Source: Isoetes taiwanensis
Taxonomy: Eukaryota > Streptophyta > Lycopodiopsida > Isoetales > Isoetaceae
Length of the DNA: 64,000 nucleotides
Assembly: GCA_021234155.1 (NCBI GenBank)
Contig: JAJEKV010000017.1
Coordinates: forward strand, 11,849,525-11,913,524
Reading direction: 5' to 3'
The notes below the pieces were generated by a model. That model was not told where the DNA came from. It did no database searches and saw only the letters and a program-made list of their open reading frames with translations. A program made the translations under genes and the position numbers. Position 1 is the stretch's first letter, and each line of letters opens with the position of its first letter. Positions 32,524-43,928 of the stretch are shown here, one piece after another.

Positions 32524-35055
32524 CTCCATATACTCCTTCATGCATTTCTTTAATGATCAAAGCAGATTCTTCTTCACCGACACACCTCAAGAATAGTCCA
32601 TCCCTGTTGACTTTACATAGAACATCATTCATCATTTTAAATTGCCTACATCTTTCTTTTAAATCTCCTTTGTTTGGCTCAAGTCGCCCTGAGGGCATCT
32701 CTTTGGATTGTAAAAGTTCCTAATAGGTTGCTGCCAATCTTGTTGGACCTGCTTTTCATCATTTGCCTGCAAATAAAGCTAAGGCATCCACAAAGTCAAC
32801 AATCTCTATCAGATCTTCATGGTCAAAGAAAATATAAGGCAAATAAAGACTAGGACTTTTTACCTGATGTAGTTCTTTAATGGAAATATCAAAGGTCCGT
32901 AAACTTACAAGCCCATCTTTGTATTTTTGGTTTGGAAGTTAGCTTTACCAAATAACAATCCCATTGGATTTTGTTTCATGTAAACTTGACAAAGACTTTT
33001 TCAAGAGCATATGACCTTGTCTCAATGAGGAACATAAGAGCAAAGAACACTCTTTTCCAATCTGGTGTACCTTTCTTCGCTTGAGCTCCATTGTTTGCTA
33101 GCAAAAGCTATGGTATGTTTGTCCTGCAGAATAGCTAAACCTATAGCCTTCTTAGTGATGGTAATATAAACCTCGAATGGCATATCCAAATCAGGTTTCT
33201 TTAAAAGAGTAGCTTCACAAATGGACTTTATGAGAAAGTCAAAAGATTCTTGGCAATTTGATGACCATGTGACAGGGATATATTTGCTATCAGATTTGGA
33301 GAACTTGCCTATTCTTGTCAATTTAGAAATAGGACTTATAATATGAGCAAAGTTAGGAATATACATTCTAAGAAAACTAGTCATGCCAATAAAACTTTTA
33401 ACTTGCTTCAAATTCCTAGGGGGTACCAGTTTTTTGAGAGCTTCAACCTTTTCTTGTGCCACTTGTATACCATTATTGGACACTTCATGCCCCAAAAGTT
33501 GCCCTTTGGATGCAAAAAAAATGCATTTCTTTGGATTAAGGTTGACTCCGAATCCCCAGCACAAAGAGCATATTCTTGCAAGCAATTCCAGATGATCATT
33601 AGGATGAGATTCTAAACAAAGATCATCTAAGTAAACCCTGAATTCTTGAGGAGATATAGGTCTAAAGATAATATCCATAGCCCTTTGGAATGTGGCAAGT
33701 GCATTCATTAATCCAAAAGGCATCCTTTTCATTGCATAAGTTCCCCAAGGGGTAATAAAAGAAGTCTTTGGCTGATCTTCCTCTTTAATGCTGATTTGGT
33801 TGAATCCTGAAAATCCATCTAAGAATGAGTACACCTCTTTACCTTCTACAGCATATACGATTTCTTCTAAAAAGGCAAAGGGTAACAAGTCCTTGATGAT
33901 GGCTTTGTTGAGATCTCGACAATCAATGCAAGTTCTTAAGGCACCACTTTTTTTCTCTACAGGCACAATGCAAGATACCCATTCTGGATTAATGATCTCA
34001 ATGATAACACCTGCATCTAGCATTTTATCCAACTCATTTTTTATTAGTCCCATCAATGAAGCATTAATTCTTCTCATTTTTGGAAAAACAGGTTTACAAC
34101 CTTCTTTGATCTTAATTTCAAATTGGCATACCTCAGTTTTAATAACAGTGAGCTCAGAGTAGTCCCAGGCAAATACATCCTTTCTTTCTTCAAAAAACAT
34201 TTGTATGTTCTCCCTATTTTGATGCTCAATCAAATCTCCAACAAACAGAGTTCTGGTCTTACCATTTTTTGTGATTGCAATCTCCTCAGTGTCCTTCTCC
34301 TCTGATGAATTAATGGTTAAAATAGGACAGAGTGCTTTTACCTCACTAGCATCAAGATCATCTTCTGGAATAGCTCCCTCAGTTAAATGTGACATGAGAG
34401 TCTCCCTACATAAGGCATCAGCTTCCAAATTTTTCTCTCTTGGGATATGAGTGATCTCCCATGAAGCAAAACTCGAGAGTACTCCCATTGCTTGATTCTT
34501 TAAGAGCTCCATATCTGCATTCTTTGTTTGGTAGTCCCCTGAAACTTGTCTACAAATTAGTTGTGAGTCACCATAGATGTGGATGTTAGCAATGTCACCA
34601 TAGATGTGGATGTTAGCAATATCCATAGCTTTGGCCTCCTGAAGACCTGCAATCAAAGCCTTATATTCTGCTACATTAGAAGTGACTTGGGGAAAGATTC
34701 TTCCTACCTTAGCTAAGAGTCTGTGAGAAGAATATTTCAAAATAGCAGCAGATGATGCAACATTTAATTTTTAGAGATACCTCCATCAAACCATAAGAAT
34801 CCCCGATGGTCCTTGTTTGTTTGGGGGTGCACATTCCATAATAAGAGGAACCATTTCATAATTCTTTTTGGTCTTGTGTTTTTTATTCTCAGAAGATCCC
34901 AAAGGTTCTTCAATTAACATTTCCTTAACAAAGTTTACCTTCTCTTTGGAGCCATATGAGCCATCTTGGTTGTAGATTGTAGCAGTTTGAGAGCCATTGG
35001 AGATGGTGCATCTTCCTTGAGACCAGACTGGTCTAGCATCTACAGTGGCCAGCAT
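32524..35055 (-). pseudogene. Element B pol, copy 2 (protease end to integrase start)
   Basis: Same domain order as 10461-12988. The RT, from CIDCRDLNKA to YLDDLC, and most of the aRNH are open over 34740-33022. The 27-bp duplication is present. Additional frame breaks lie near 34770, 33030 and throughout 32440-33020, where CAG/CTG words differ from copy 1. Confidence 0.8.
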
Positions 35056-36883
35056 CTCCTCCCTAAAAGTAAGTCATAGATGTCAGATTCATCCCCTATA
35101 TCTTCAGAAGCCACTACAATAAAGTTAGTAGCGACAGTTATGCCCTCTGTGTTAACAGGCACTTTAGTCACCACACCAACAGGAGTAATCTTGGCATTAT
35201 AAAAGGATCTTAGTAATATGGAAGCTTTCTTGTCCACCTCAAAACCACACTTCTTCATAATATGATATGGCATGATGTTTAGGGGGGATCCCCCATCAAG
35301 TAATACATTTGAGAAGGTATATCCTCCTAAAACAGCTGAACACGTGAATGCTCCAGGATCTTCTTCATTCTGTGCTAAAACAAGGTTAGTGGCATCAGCA
35401 AAACTTACACAAGCATTTAATTTCTCACCACCAGTTCGCTGGAGTACTCTTTTTCTATAGCTAGGTGCAATCTTTAGCAAGGTGAAGAGATCTACACTTA
35501 CCTTGGAGTTTTTGAGCAAAACATCAACTTCATCAAGGTCTTGGTCTTTCTTACCATATTTTTGTTGTGGGGATGGAGCTATTACTTGAGTAGGTGATTC
35601 TACTACAGGTGGTGGAGGAAATGAAGGCCTGGCAGTAGGATGTCTACTTGATTCAGCATGTACATTGGCTTCATTCATGCTCCTGGTTTGCACTACCATA
35701 ACCTCTTCAGCTTTGGGAACTTCTGTAGCCTGAATAAACCTTATAGAAGTACTTGGTTCAGCAAATCTCACAGAAGGTTTGGGTTCTGGTCTCTTTTCCT
35801 TTTCCTGCTTAGCAAAGTATTCTTTAACAAAGACATTTGATATCGGATGGCCAATTTCTTTACAAAAAGAACAAATAGGACATTCCTTTCCAAAGTGACC
35901 TTTTCTATTGCATTTGGGACACACTTGCCAATAGCAAATTTCTGCTGGATGTGCATTCCTATTGCAATGAATACATTCAGGATAAGTTTTACCTGTTCCT
36001 GTAGCCTTGAGCTCAACCAGTTGTTTGGTTAATTCTGTTAAAGCCTCAGTGACTTTAGATAGATCTACCCTAACTTCTGCAACTTGAGAATCAGCTTCCT
36101 CCTCTTTAGATTTCTTCTTTTCCTTCTGTATGGCATAAACTGGAATGGAAGGATGATGGTCATACCGTGCATCGCTGGCATCGGGATAGAAAGGATCATG
36201 GTTATGGTAGGGAACATGATGTTTGTCGCAAAGTAGAAAGCATCCGAGTAAGGTCGTGGTTTTGGCAAAAACTTTGTATATAGAGTCAAAACCTTTAGCA
36301 GCTTGGATCTTGAGCAGCTTCCTTTGATATCTGGTCTCCTTTCTAAACCATTGATGAAAGCAAAGACTAGAAAAAGGGTTGGAATTATGACTTGAGCTCT
36401 TTGGCACCTGCTCATGTATGTACTAAATCTTTCTTTGTACTGATTCACACTTTCCCCTGCATGTATAGAAAAACTTTGCAACTCATTAACCAAATCTTTT
36501 GGAGCAGCCAACTTACCAAACCTATCCAAGAACTTCTTGACAAGCTCATCCCATGAGGTGGTTCCCATTAGCTTTTCATAAGGTAATCAAGCACCAACCT
36601 CACTCTCTTCTTCGAAGCACTTTTCAAATTCTGAAAGCTTACACCCCTTTTTAAAACCATAATCCCTGTAATAATCTTCAAATATTCTCAAAAAGTTGTT
36701 AGCACTCATACATGAATCAAAAGTAGGCAAGGGAACAGGGACATTCAATTCAAATTGATATGGCAGGTTCTGAAGCAGGCTAGTTGAGAAACTTGAGGGC
36801 AATGGCCTTTCTCTGCAATGATCTGGTGCATCAATATCCTCTAATGGTTCTTGTTCTGCAGGAAATTTTTGTTTTGGAGCCAT
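35040..36883 (-). pseudogene. Element B gag-protease, copy 2
   Basis: Starts MAPKQK at 36883. Shares with copy 1 the TGA after EVGA (near 36588) and the one-base deletion after LLLGRR (near 35050). Extra frameshifts near 36180-36330 fall at CAG/CTG/TGG words. Three zinc knuckles are recognisable around 35840-36000, with the third damaged in this copy (IGHPIS instead of IGHTDI). Confidence 0.8.
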
Positions 36884-36903
36884 GAGTTCTGAGATCCAGG
36901 AAG

Positions 36904-36921
36904 ATCTCGGTAGAACCTTCA
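36904..36921 (-). promoter_or_regulatory. Primer-binding site of element B, copy 2
   Basis: Same one-base-degenerate tRNA-Gln site as at 14841-14858. Confidence 0.7.
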
Positions 36922-36924
36922 AGA

Positions 36925-37480
36925 TGTTGACCCTCAACCTGGCTAGAGAGTCAAACACAAGAAGCCAACTTGAAATTATGTTCAAGTTGGGGTTAGAACC
37001 TCCAGATCACTTAAGGTGATCAGTCTGTGCAAGAATGTTTTAGAGAAAAAACTCAAATATCAAATATTCATACCTTTCCCAATTCAGAAATACAGCGGCT
37101 TTACTCAAATCGATGTAGCTGGCATAGGTGGATTGATTTTTGAGGTCAAATGATTGTGCCTGGTGTAGAAAAGTTGTAGGCATGCAATGGAAAAAATCTT
37201 GACCAAGTCTGAATTCAGATCTGTGAGATATTCAAGCTCAAAGTTGGGTCAATTTTTGGTCAATACCAGTCAGAACCACAAACAGATCTCAGAATTTTGG
37301 AACTTGAGTTGCAGAGGGAATTCTTGGAAAATTCCAAAACTAGGGTGATGTATATGTTTCAAGGTTGTGAGGCAAACAATCAAATCCTATTTTGGATCAC
37401 TAAAACTATTTTTTTGGCACTGTTTTGTGAGTGACAGTCAATAATCGTGTCAGACAAAATGCAAAAAATTGTAACTTGAG
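36925..37480 (-). repeat. Element B 5' LTR remnant interrupted by the C array
   Basis: It matches 25874 onward up to GTAACTTGAG, then stops where the first C LTR begins. Relative to the B 3' LTR it has several substitutions (for example near 37037, 37078, 37096, 37221, 37272) and an 18-base insertion after GTGTCA (about 37452-37469). The last five bases, TTGAG (37476-37480), are the expected target-site duplication of the array; its partner would lie beyond the window. Confidence 0.8.
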
Positions 37481-37530
37481 TGTTGATCCAAAACCTGGCA
37501 CCTGGACCAACCTCAATGGAGCCTACATGG

Positions 37531-37559
37531 TTAGGACCTCCAGGTTGCTTAAGGCAACC
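37531..37559 (-). promoter_or_regulatory. U5 hairpin plus primer-site-like segment, element C
   Basis: Same arrangement as at 17184-17212 in A, but with a C in TGGAGGTCCTAA exactly where the C primer site has C. Confidence 0.6.
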
Positions 37560-38440
37560 AATCTTGGTGCAAAATTTGCAAGAAAAGATCAATTACTTTT
37601 AGGATCCCTGAAGAAAAATAAGGCAGTTGCACTCAGACATGAATATCTCGAGATGTACAGATCCTTTTCAAATGATTTTTGAAAGAGAAATCAGAGAAAA
37701 AAGTTGTGGTGATATGTGGAAAAAAACTTGACTCAATTTGGATCTGGAATGGCTGAGAAAATCGGGTTCAAAGTTGACAGAAAATCTGCCCAGTGCACTT
37801 CCCTGAGATAAAATGAGGTCTGCACACTCAAATGATGATATCTCGAGATTTACTGATCCTTTTTGTATGATTCTTGAAATGACTATGAGAAAACAGTTGT
37901 AGGTACATGTGGAAAAAAACTTGGCTTGATTTGGAACTGGTATGAGGGAGAAAACAGGATTCAAAGTCGATCAAAAATTCTGTCAGTGAACTGTCACAGA
38001 AAAACAGCAAGCAAATTTTTGTATCTTGAGTTCTATAAGGTATTTTTGCATGATTTCAATTGTCACAGGTCTGAATAGAGCCTAAAAGCATGTGCAAAAG
38101 ATAAAATAGTAGTTTGAATCATGAAAAATGCTTCTGTAACAATGTTTTGGTGGCAAAAAGTTACAGAAATAATGAAAGATCAAATTTCCAAACTTAACAG
38201 GGGATTTTCATTGATGTATCAATCAAATAATCATAATAATACTGTGTTCATGCTATTCAAGCAATAAACTCAGTTAAAAATCTTGGGAAAATAATTTATG
38301 GAAGAATATTAGCCATGAATCATTGCCAATGGCTAAGGAATGCTCGAGATAGCTTGGAGATCATCAAGAAATTATGCATTGCCATGGTAATGGACGCTTC
38401 AATACTTCGGGCCTTCAAAAATGTCTGTCCCATGTTCGTT

Positions 38441-38452
38441 TCAATATATAGG
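38441..38452 (-). promoter_or_regulatory. Weak candidate TATA box in C LTR
   Basis: TATATA on the - strand (ACCTATATA context). Position and sequence are compatible with a promoter, but the neighbouring bases vary between units because of CAG-type noise, and no second element supports it. Confidence 0.25.
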
Positions 38453-39407
38453 TTCGATTTTGAGGTTTCCGAAATTACGCACCATGATTTTAGGCTTAAT
38501 GTGTTGCTTAAGTGGAGGAATCCAAGAATAGTTAAGTTACAGAGCGGTAGGATCCAATTCCGGGGATATAAGCAGATTTCTAAATCCTAGGGTCGAAGAC
38601 CGTATTTTTTTCCAAGAAAACTCAAGCGATACGGTTTTGCGTTTTTTGGGAGTATATGCCCTAATATGCCCGTATTTTGGCCTTTTAGAAATTTCTGACA
38701 AGGTCTTTTAGGGATAATTCAATTATAATATGGAAATCTAGCAATTTGGACCATGAGGAACTATAGCCATGTGATTTTTCAAGTTTGAGGTCCATTTGGG
38801 GCTATAATGAGTGGCACAAATACCTTAAGCAATGGTCACCATGGGGTAAGAAGAAGAAAACAAATGGGATCCAAGAGAGTAAGAGAGTATGGAGTAAGAA
38901 AGAATAGAATAGTGGGAACTCAAAAGGATGTGCATGGGTAATGATAGAGAAATATCTTAATGGTAATGAAATGAAAGGAGAATGTGGATAAAGAAAGAAA
39001 TATTTAGGATGATCACCTTGGCAAATATAGTAAAAAGATGTATTGGGAAAGAAAAATTAGGCAAGATATGATAGGGTATGCAAGAGTGAACAAAAGGGAG
39101 TATAGATATAGGGAAAAAGAAGGCTAGAAAATTTCAAGGGGCAAGAATAAAAATGAGTGAGAATGGCTAGGGAATGGGATCAAATACCATGGGGTCTTCC
39201 AAACTTTGAACTTCCAATCTTCAAAAAATGCCTTCCAATCTTTAGTCAACCCAGAGTTTTCTAGTGCATAGTTTGACTTCAAAATAAGTTCTCTTTTCCC
39301 AAATTTGACTTCAACATCAATGTCCCCTATCAAGGTCTTCCAAACTTTGACCTAATCTTCAAGCATAAACCAATGATTAGTATGTATGTTGCCCTTTGGG
39401 GGCAACA

Positions 39408-39448
39408 TCTCGCCAAAACAAGAAAATGGCTGGTCCCCTCAGCCATAG
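39408..39448 (-). promoter_or_regulatory. Conserved 3' motif of element C, LTR-proximal copy
   Basis: On the - strand: CTGAGGGGACCAGCCATTTT, CTTGTTTTGGCGAGA, then the LTR. It contains an inverted repeat (ATGGCTG / CAGCCAT, 39426-39446). The same block precedes the B and D LTRs. The G-rich part is the candidate polypurine primer for plus-strand DNA, although it lies ~25 bases from the LTR. Confidence 0.55.
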
Positions 39449-39498
39449 GATATCTAAATGAGCAATCCAGAGGGGTCTTCAACATAAACCAATGCTTC

Positions 39499-39704
39499 TG
39501 AGTGAAAATGTGATAGAAGAGATGTGTGAAAATGAAGGTGGAGTGTATGTATGATGGAATGAGTATGAGTGTGGTGGAGATGTAATGTGAATGAAATGTG
39601 GATGATGGAGTAAGTGGAGAAGTGAAGTGCATGATGAGTATGGGATGGAAGATATGGAATGTGAGTGTGCAAATGAAGTGAGAAGTGTGTGAGTGTGATG
39701 TGAA
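39499..39704. repeat. Strand-asymmetric tract of element C (almost no C on + strand)
   Basis: Only two C in about 206 bases; the sense strand of the element is thus nearly G-free. It is made of GATG/GTGA/GAATG-type words without a strict period. Present at the same place in every C unit and, in diverged form, in B (5776-5951). Open frames across it are by-products of the missing base. Confidence 0.7.
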
Positions 39705-39705
39705 C

Positions 39706-39745
39706 TCGCCAAAACAAGAAAAAAATGGCTGGTCTTCTCAGCCAT
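39706..39745 (-). promoter_or_regulatory. Conserved 3' motif of element C, distal copy
   Basis: A second copy of the CGCCAAAACAAGAAAA plus ATGGCTG / CAGCCAT inverted repeat (39725-39745), about 300 bp from the first. Only the loop differs (GTCTTCT against GTCCCCT). Confidence 0.55.
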
Positions 39746-39863
39746 CAACATGCTAATGTAATATCAAGGAGCAATGCCTTGCCTTGGACTACATTCTTGG
39801 ATGGATGCATGCTTCAACCAACTCCAATTCTATCAAGTAAGCATCTTCCAAATAGGAGAATGC

Positions 39864-41566
39864 TCAAAGCATGTAATAACAGCAAAAGTGTGGCCAAAGA
39901 ACAAGCCACGATCCAACAAGCTGCTCAAATATGACTGCACTAGCATACCAATGTGGCAAATCTGATGTAATGTAATAGAACTTGCTAAACTGACATATCC
40001 CAGCTAACTTATTGATCCCAACTGGTGCAAACAAACCTGTAGGAACATCTTTGGCTGCTGCATTATACTGAGATAAAGTGCTGCTCATGTCCAATATCCC
40101 ATCTTCTATCACATAGTCATGCTCAAATTTACTCAACTCTTTTACACTTCCATGCTCAAACATGCAAGGAAGTAGTTTTCTTTGATTCTTAGACTTTTTT
40201 GGACTGTCACAACGCTGAAACTCAGGTCTGAACCATTCTATGCACACTTCATTCATCAAATCATCAAAAATTAGCAATTCTAGCTCACAATGTGGTGCCA
40301 AATCATCAAAGAAAACAAATTTCTCCTTTTGAGGCATGTAAAGATCATGCTCACCTGTATTTTCAGCTGGTATACATGTCTCAAATCTGAAATTCTCATA
40401 AAGAGGGCTGCTGTCATGACTGTCACTAAATTCAAGAGCATGTAACATATCTTTAGAGTGCCCAAATGCTAAAGTATCAATGATTTCCACTTCTAATTCA
40501 CATAATAATGGTTCACCATCTTCTAAAAATGCTTCACATGTATGAAAACTCTCAAACTCAGGGTTGATCATGCATCTATCACTCTCTTTCTCATGACAAT
40601 GCTCAAACTCATCAATTCCATATAAAAAAACTTGCTCACACTCTTCAATCATGTGGGATGTGATTATATTTACCTCATTGGACTTCAAGCTTGCTGATAA
40701 AGGTACATACTCCAAGGTTTCATGGCTGGCCTCATGTGTTACATAACCAAAACATTCAAATCTTGGACTGTCATGGCTGATTTCGTGTGAACCATCATCA
40801 AAGCATTCAAGTTTTGGACTATTATGATAGTTAACATGCTCTAACTGCTGTAATTTCTCATTTTCACATGCAAAAACATGGCAACATTCCTCAAACATAG
40901 TAGAAGTATGCAAATTTACCTTCTCAAACTCCAAACTTACTGCTGGAACTTTATTTTCGGATTTGGCATGATCAAGAAAATATTTTGGAATGCTACACCT
41001 CTCATCCAAATACTTTAGGAGATAATATACTTCAACAGACTTCTCAAAAGCTTCATAAATGGAATCAAAAGTACCTTTTGCTTGGAGCTTACGTATCTTC
41101 TTGTAAACTGGAAAACATGGCTTGAGACCTCGCACAAAAAAATGGATTAGGTGGCTGCTGGCTGGTAGCTCCAAGTTTCTCTTCTTGCACCTAAGAATAT
41201 ATAAGCACACTCTCCACATAATGGGGTACACTTTCCTTCTCTTCTATTCTCAAAGTATATAGTTGCTCAATCAACATCTCATCCAGAATAATTAGCTAAA
41301 TCTTTGGACAAAATTATGGATCAAAACTGACCACTCACTGCTCCACAACCATAATTCTGCTCAAACAAGAACCATCCTTCAGCTTCACTTTCCATACATC
41401 TTCCAAAGACTACACATTTTTCCCCTTTTTTATAACCATACTCATCATAGTATTTTTCAAATTGTACCAAAAAATTCTCTGGATCTTTTGAGCCATCAAA
41501 GATTGGTAAAGGAATAGGAATACATACTTCAATCTGAAAAGGTGGACCTTGATTGTGAAAAGCCAT
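39864..41566 (-). pseudogene. Element C gag, unit 1
   Basis: ATG at 41566 starts MAFHNQGPPFQIEV. The first ~80 codons match the A/B capsid (IPIPLPIFDGSKDPENF, YDEYGYKKG, AEGW), then noise near 41275-41330 breaks the frame. From 41231 to 39864 a frame of 455 codons covers the rest: FFVRGLKPCFPVYKKIRKLQ and GTFDSIYEAFEKS still align with A/B Gag. It is followed by about 300 residues rich in E, D, H, C, S and F (MFEECCHVF, SHEISHDSPRFECF, DDLAPHCELELLIFDD), without similarity I recognise. There is no CCHC knuckle. All units carry TCT TAG with a +1 change at the join (41191-41196). This is the least broken downstream half in the array. Confidence 0.75.
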
Positions 41567-41608
41567 TCGAGTAATCTCTACCGGGGAGAGATCTCGGGAC
41601 CTCCAAAA

Positions 41609-43524
41609 TGTTGATCCAAAACCCGCACCTGACCAACCTCAATGGAGCCTACATGGTTAGGACCTCCAGGTTGCTTAAGGCAACCAATCTTGGTGCAAAA
41701 TTTGCAAGAAAAGATCAATTACTTTTAGGATCCCCTCAAGAAAAATAAGGCAGTTGCACTCAGACATGAATATCTCGAGATGTACAGATCCTTTTCAAAT
41801 GATTTTTGAAGGAGAAATCAGAGAAAAAAGTTGTGGTGATATGTGGAAAAAACTTGACTCAATTTGGATCTGGAATGGCTGAGAAAATCGGGTTCAAAGT
41901 TGACAGAAAATCTGGCCAGTGCACTTCCCTGAGATAAAATGAGGTCTGCACACTCAAATGATGATATCTCGAGATTTACTGATCCTTTTGTATGATTCTT
42001 GAAATGACTATGAGAAAACAGTTGTAGGTACATGTGGAAAAAAAAACTTGGCTTGATTTGGAACTGGTATGAGGGAGAAAAAAGGATTCAAAGTCGATCA
42101 AAAATTCTGTCGAACTGTCACGTAAAAACAGCAAGCAAATTTTTGTATCTTGAGTTCTATAAGGTATTTTTGCATGATTTCAATTGTCACAGGTCTGAAT
42201 AGAGCCTAAAAGCATGTGCAAAAGATAAAATAGTAGTTTGAATCATGAAAAATGCTTCTGAACAATGTTTTGGTGGCAAAAAGTTACGTAAATAATGAAA
42301 GATCAAATTTCCAAACTTGACAGGGGATTTTCATTGATGTATCAATCAAATAATCATAATAATACTGTGTTCATGCTATTCAAGCAATAAACTCAGTTAA
42401 AAATCTTGGGAAAATAATTTATGGAAGAATATTAGCCATGAATCATTGCCAATGGCTAAGGAATGCTCAGATAGCTTGGAGATCATCAAGAAATCATGCA
42501 CTGCCATGGTAATGGACGCTTCAATACTTCTGGGCCTTCGAAAATGTCTGTCCATGTTCGTTACAGTATATAGGTTCGATTTTGAGGTTTCCGGAATTAC
42601 AGACCATGATTTTAGGCTTAATGTGTTGCTTAAGTGGAGGAATCCAAGAATAGTTAAGTTACAGAGCGGTAGGATCCAATTCCGGCGGGATATAAGCAGA
42701 TTTCTAAATCCTAGGGTCGAAGACCGTATTTTCCGGCAAAACTCGCGATACGGTTTGCGTATTTTGAGGAGTATATGCCCGAATATGCCCGTATTTTGGC
42801 CTTTTAGAAATTTCGGACAAGGTCTTTTAGGGATAATTCAATTATAATATGGAAATCTAGCAATTTGGACCATGAGGAACTATAGCCATGTGATTTTTCA
42901 AGTTTGAGGTCCATTTGGGGCTATAATGAGTGGCACAAATACCTTAAGCAATGGTCACCATGGGGTAAGAAGAAGAAAACAAATGGGATCCAAGAGAGTA
43001 AGAGAGTATGGAGTAAGAAAGAATAGAATAGTGGGAACTCAAAAGGATGTGCATGGGTAATGATAGAGAAATATCTTAATGGTAATGAAATGAAAGGAGA
43101 ATGTGGATAAAGAAATATTTAGGATGATCACCTTGGCAAATATAGTAAAAAAAGATGTATTGGGAAAGAAAAATTAGGCAAGATATGATAGGGTATGCAA
43201 GAGTGAACAAAAGGGAGTATAGATATAGGGAAAAAGAAGGCTAGAAAATTTCAAGGGGCAAGAATAAAAATGAGTGAGAATGGCTAGGGAATGGGATCAA
43301 ATACCATGGGGTCTTCCAAACTTTGAACTTCCAATCTTCAAAAAATGCCTTCCAATCTTTAGTCAACCCAGAGTTTTCTAGTGCATAGTTTGACTTCAAA
43401 ATAAGTTCTCTTTTCCCAAATTTGACTTCAACATCAATGTCCCCTATCAAGGTCTTCCAAACTTTGACCTAATCTTCAAGCATAAACCAATGATTAGTAT
43501 GTATGTTGCCCTTTGGGGGCAACA
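41609..43524 (-). repeat. Element C LTR 2
   Basis: 1916 bp. Its differences from LTR 1 sit mainly at CAG/CTG words (for example 42111-42125). The primer site next to it (41590-41605) has lost two bases, reading ATCTCGGGACCTCCA on the + strand, also at a noisy position. Confidence 0.88.
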
Positions 43525-43928
43525 TCTCGCCAAAACAAGAAAATGGCTGGTCCCCTCAGCCATAGGATATCTAAATGAGCAATCCAGAGGGGTCTTCAAC
43601 ATAAACCAATGCTTCTGAGTGAAAATGTGATAGAAGAGATGTGTGAAAATGAAGGTGGAGTGTATGTATGATGGAATGAGTATGAGTGTGGTGGAGATGT
43701 AATGTGAATGAAATGTGGATGATGGAGTAAGTGGAGAAGTGAAGTGCATGATGAGTATGGGATGGAAGATATGGAATGTGAGTGTGCAAATGAAGTGAGA
43801 AGTGTGTGAGTGTGATGTGAACTCGCCAAAACAAGAAAAATGGCTGGTCTTCTCAGCCATCAACATGCTAATGTAATATCAAGGAGCAATGCCTTGCCTT
43901 GGACTACATTCTTGGATGGATGCATGCT

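Larger units (their letters stand above)
22119..37025. repeat. 22-kb tandem duplication, copy 2
   Basis: Counterpart of 1-14962. The full unit runs from about 14963 to 37025. Stretches such as 24450-25700, 32440-33070 and 36160-36400 carry many more small differences than the rest, all of the same CAG/CTG type, suggesting patchy consensus quality. Confidence 0.85.
25874..37480 (-). mobile_element. Element B, copy 2, containing D copy 2
   Basis: Same organisation as 3752-14962, but the 5' LTR (36925-37480) survives for 556 bp before the C array begins. This copy gives the cleaner integrase core. Its gag, RNase H tail and LTR carry extra breaks at CAG/CTG positions that copy 1 lacks. Confidence 0.85.
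37481..39407 (-). repeat. Element C LTR 1 (left edge of the array)
   Basis: About 1.93 kb. On the - strand it starts TGTTGCCC...GGGCAACA (39407-39387, perfect 8-bp stem) and ends GGATCAACA. The U5 hairpin GGTTGC-CTTAA-GCAACC (37559-37543) is followed by TGGAGGTCCTAA (37542-37531), matching the C primer site at the base that differs from A. A central block with GCGATACGG and repeated GTATTTT is shared with the B LTR. Confidence 0.88.

Noticed and set aside
39864-41231. Element C tail as an envelope-like protein
   Set aside because: It is fused in frame to the capsid-like part, has no signal peptide or clear transmembrane segment before the last few residues, and no separate start.
43447-43866. 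Ser/His/Thr-rich open frames repeated in each C unit on the - strand
   Set aside because: They arise because the tract lacks C on the + strand, which removes stop codons in several frames at once; three overlapping frames are open and none shows a domain.
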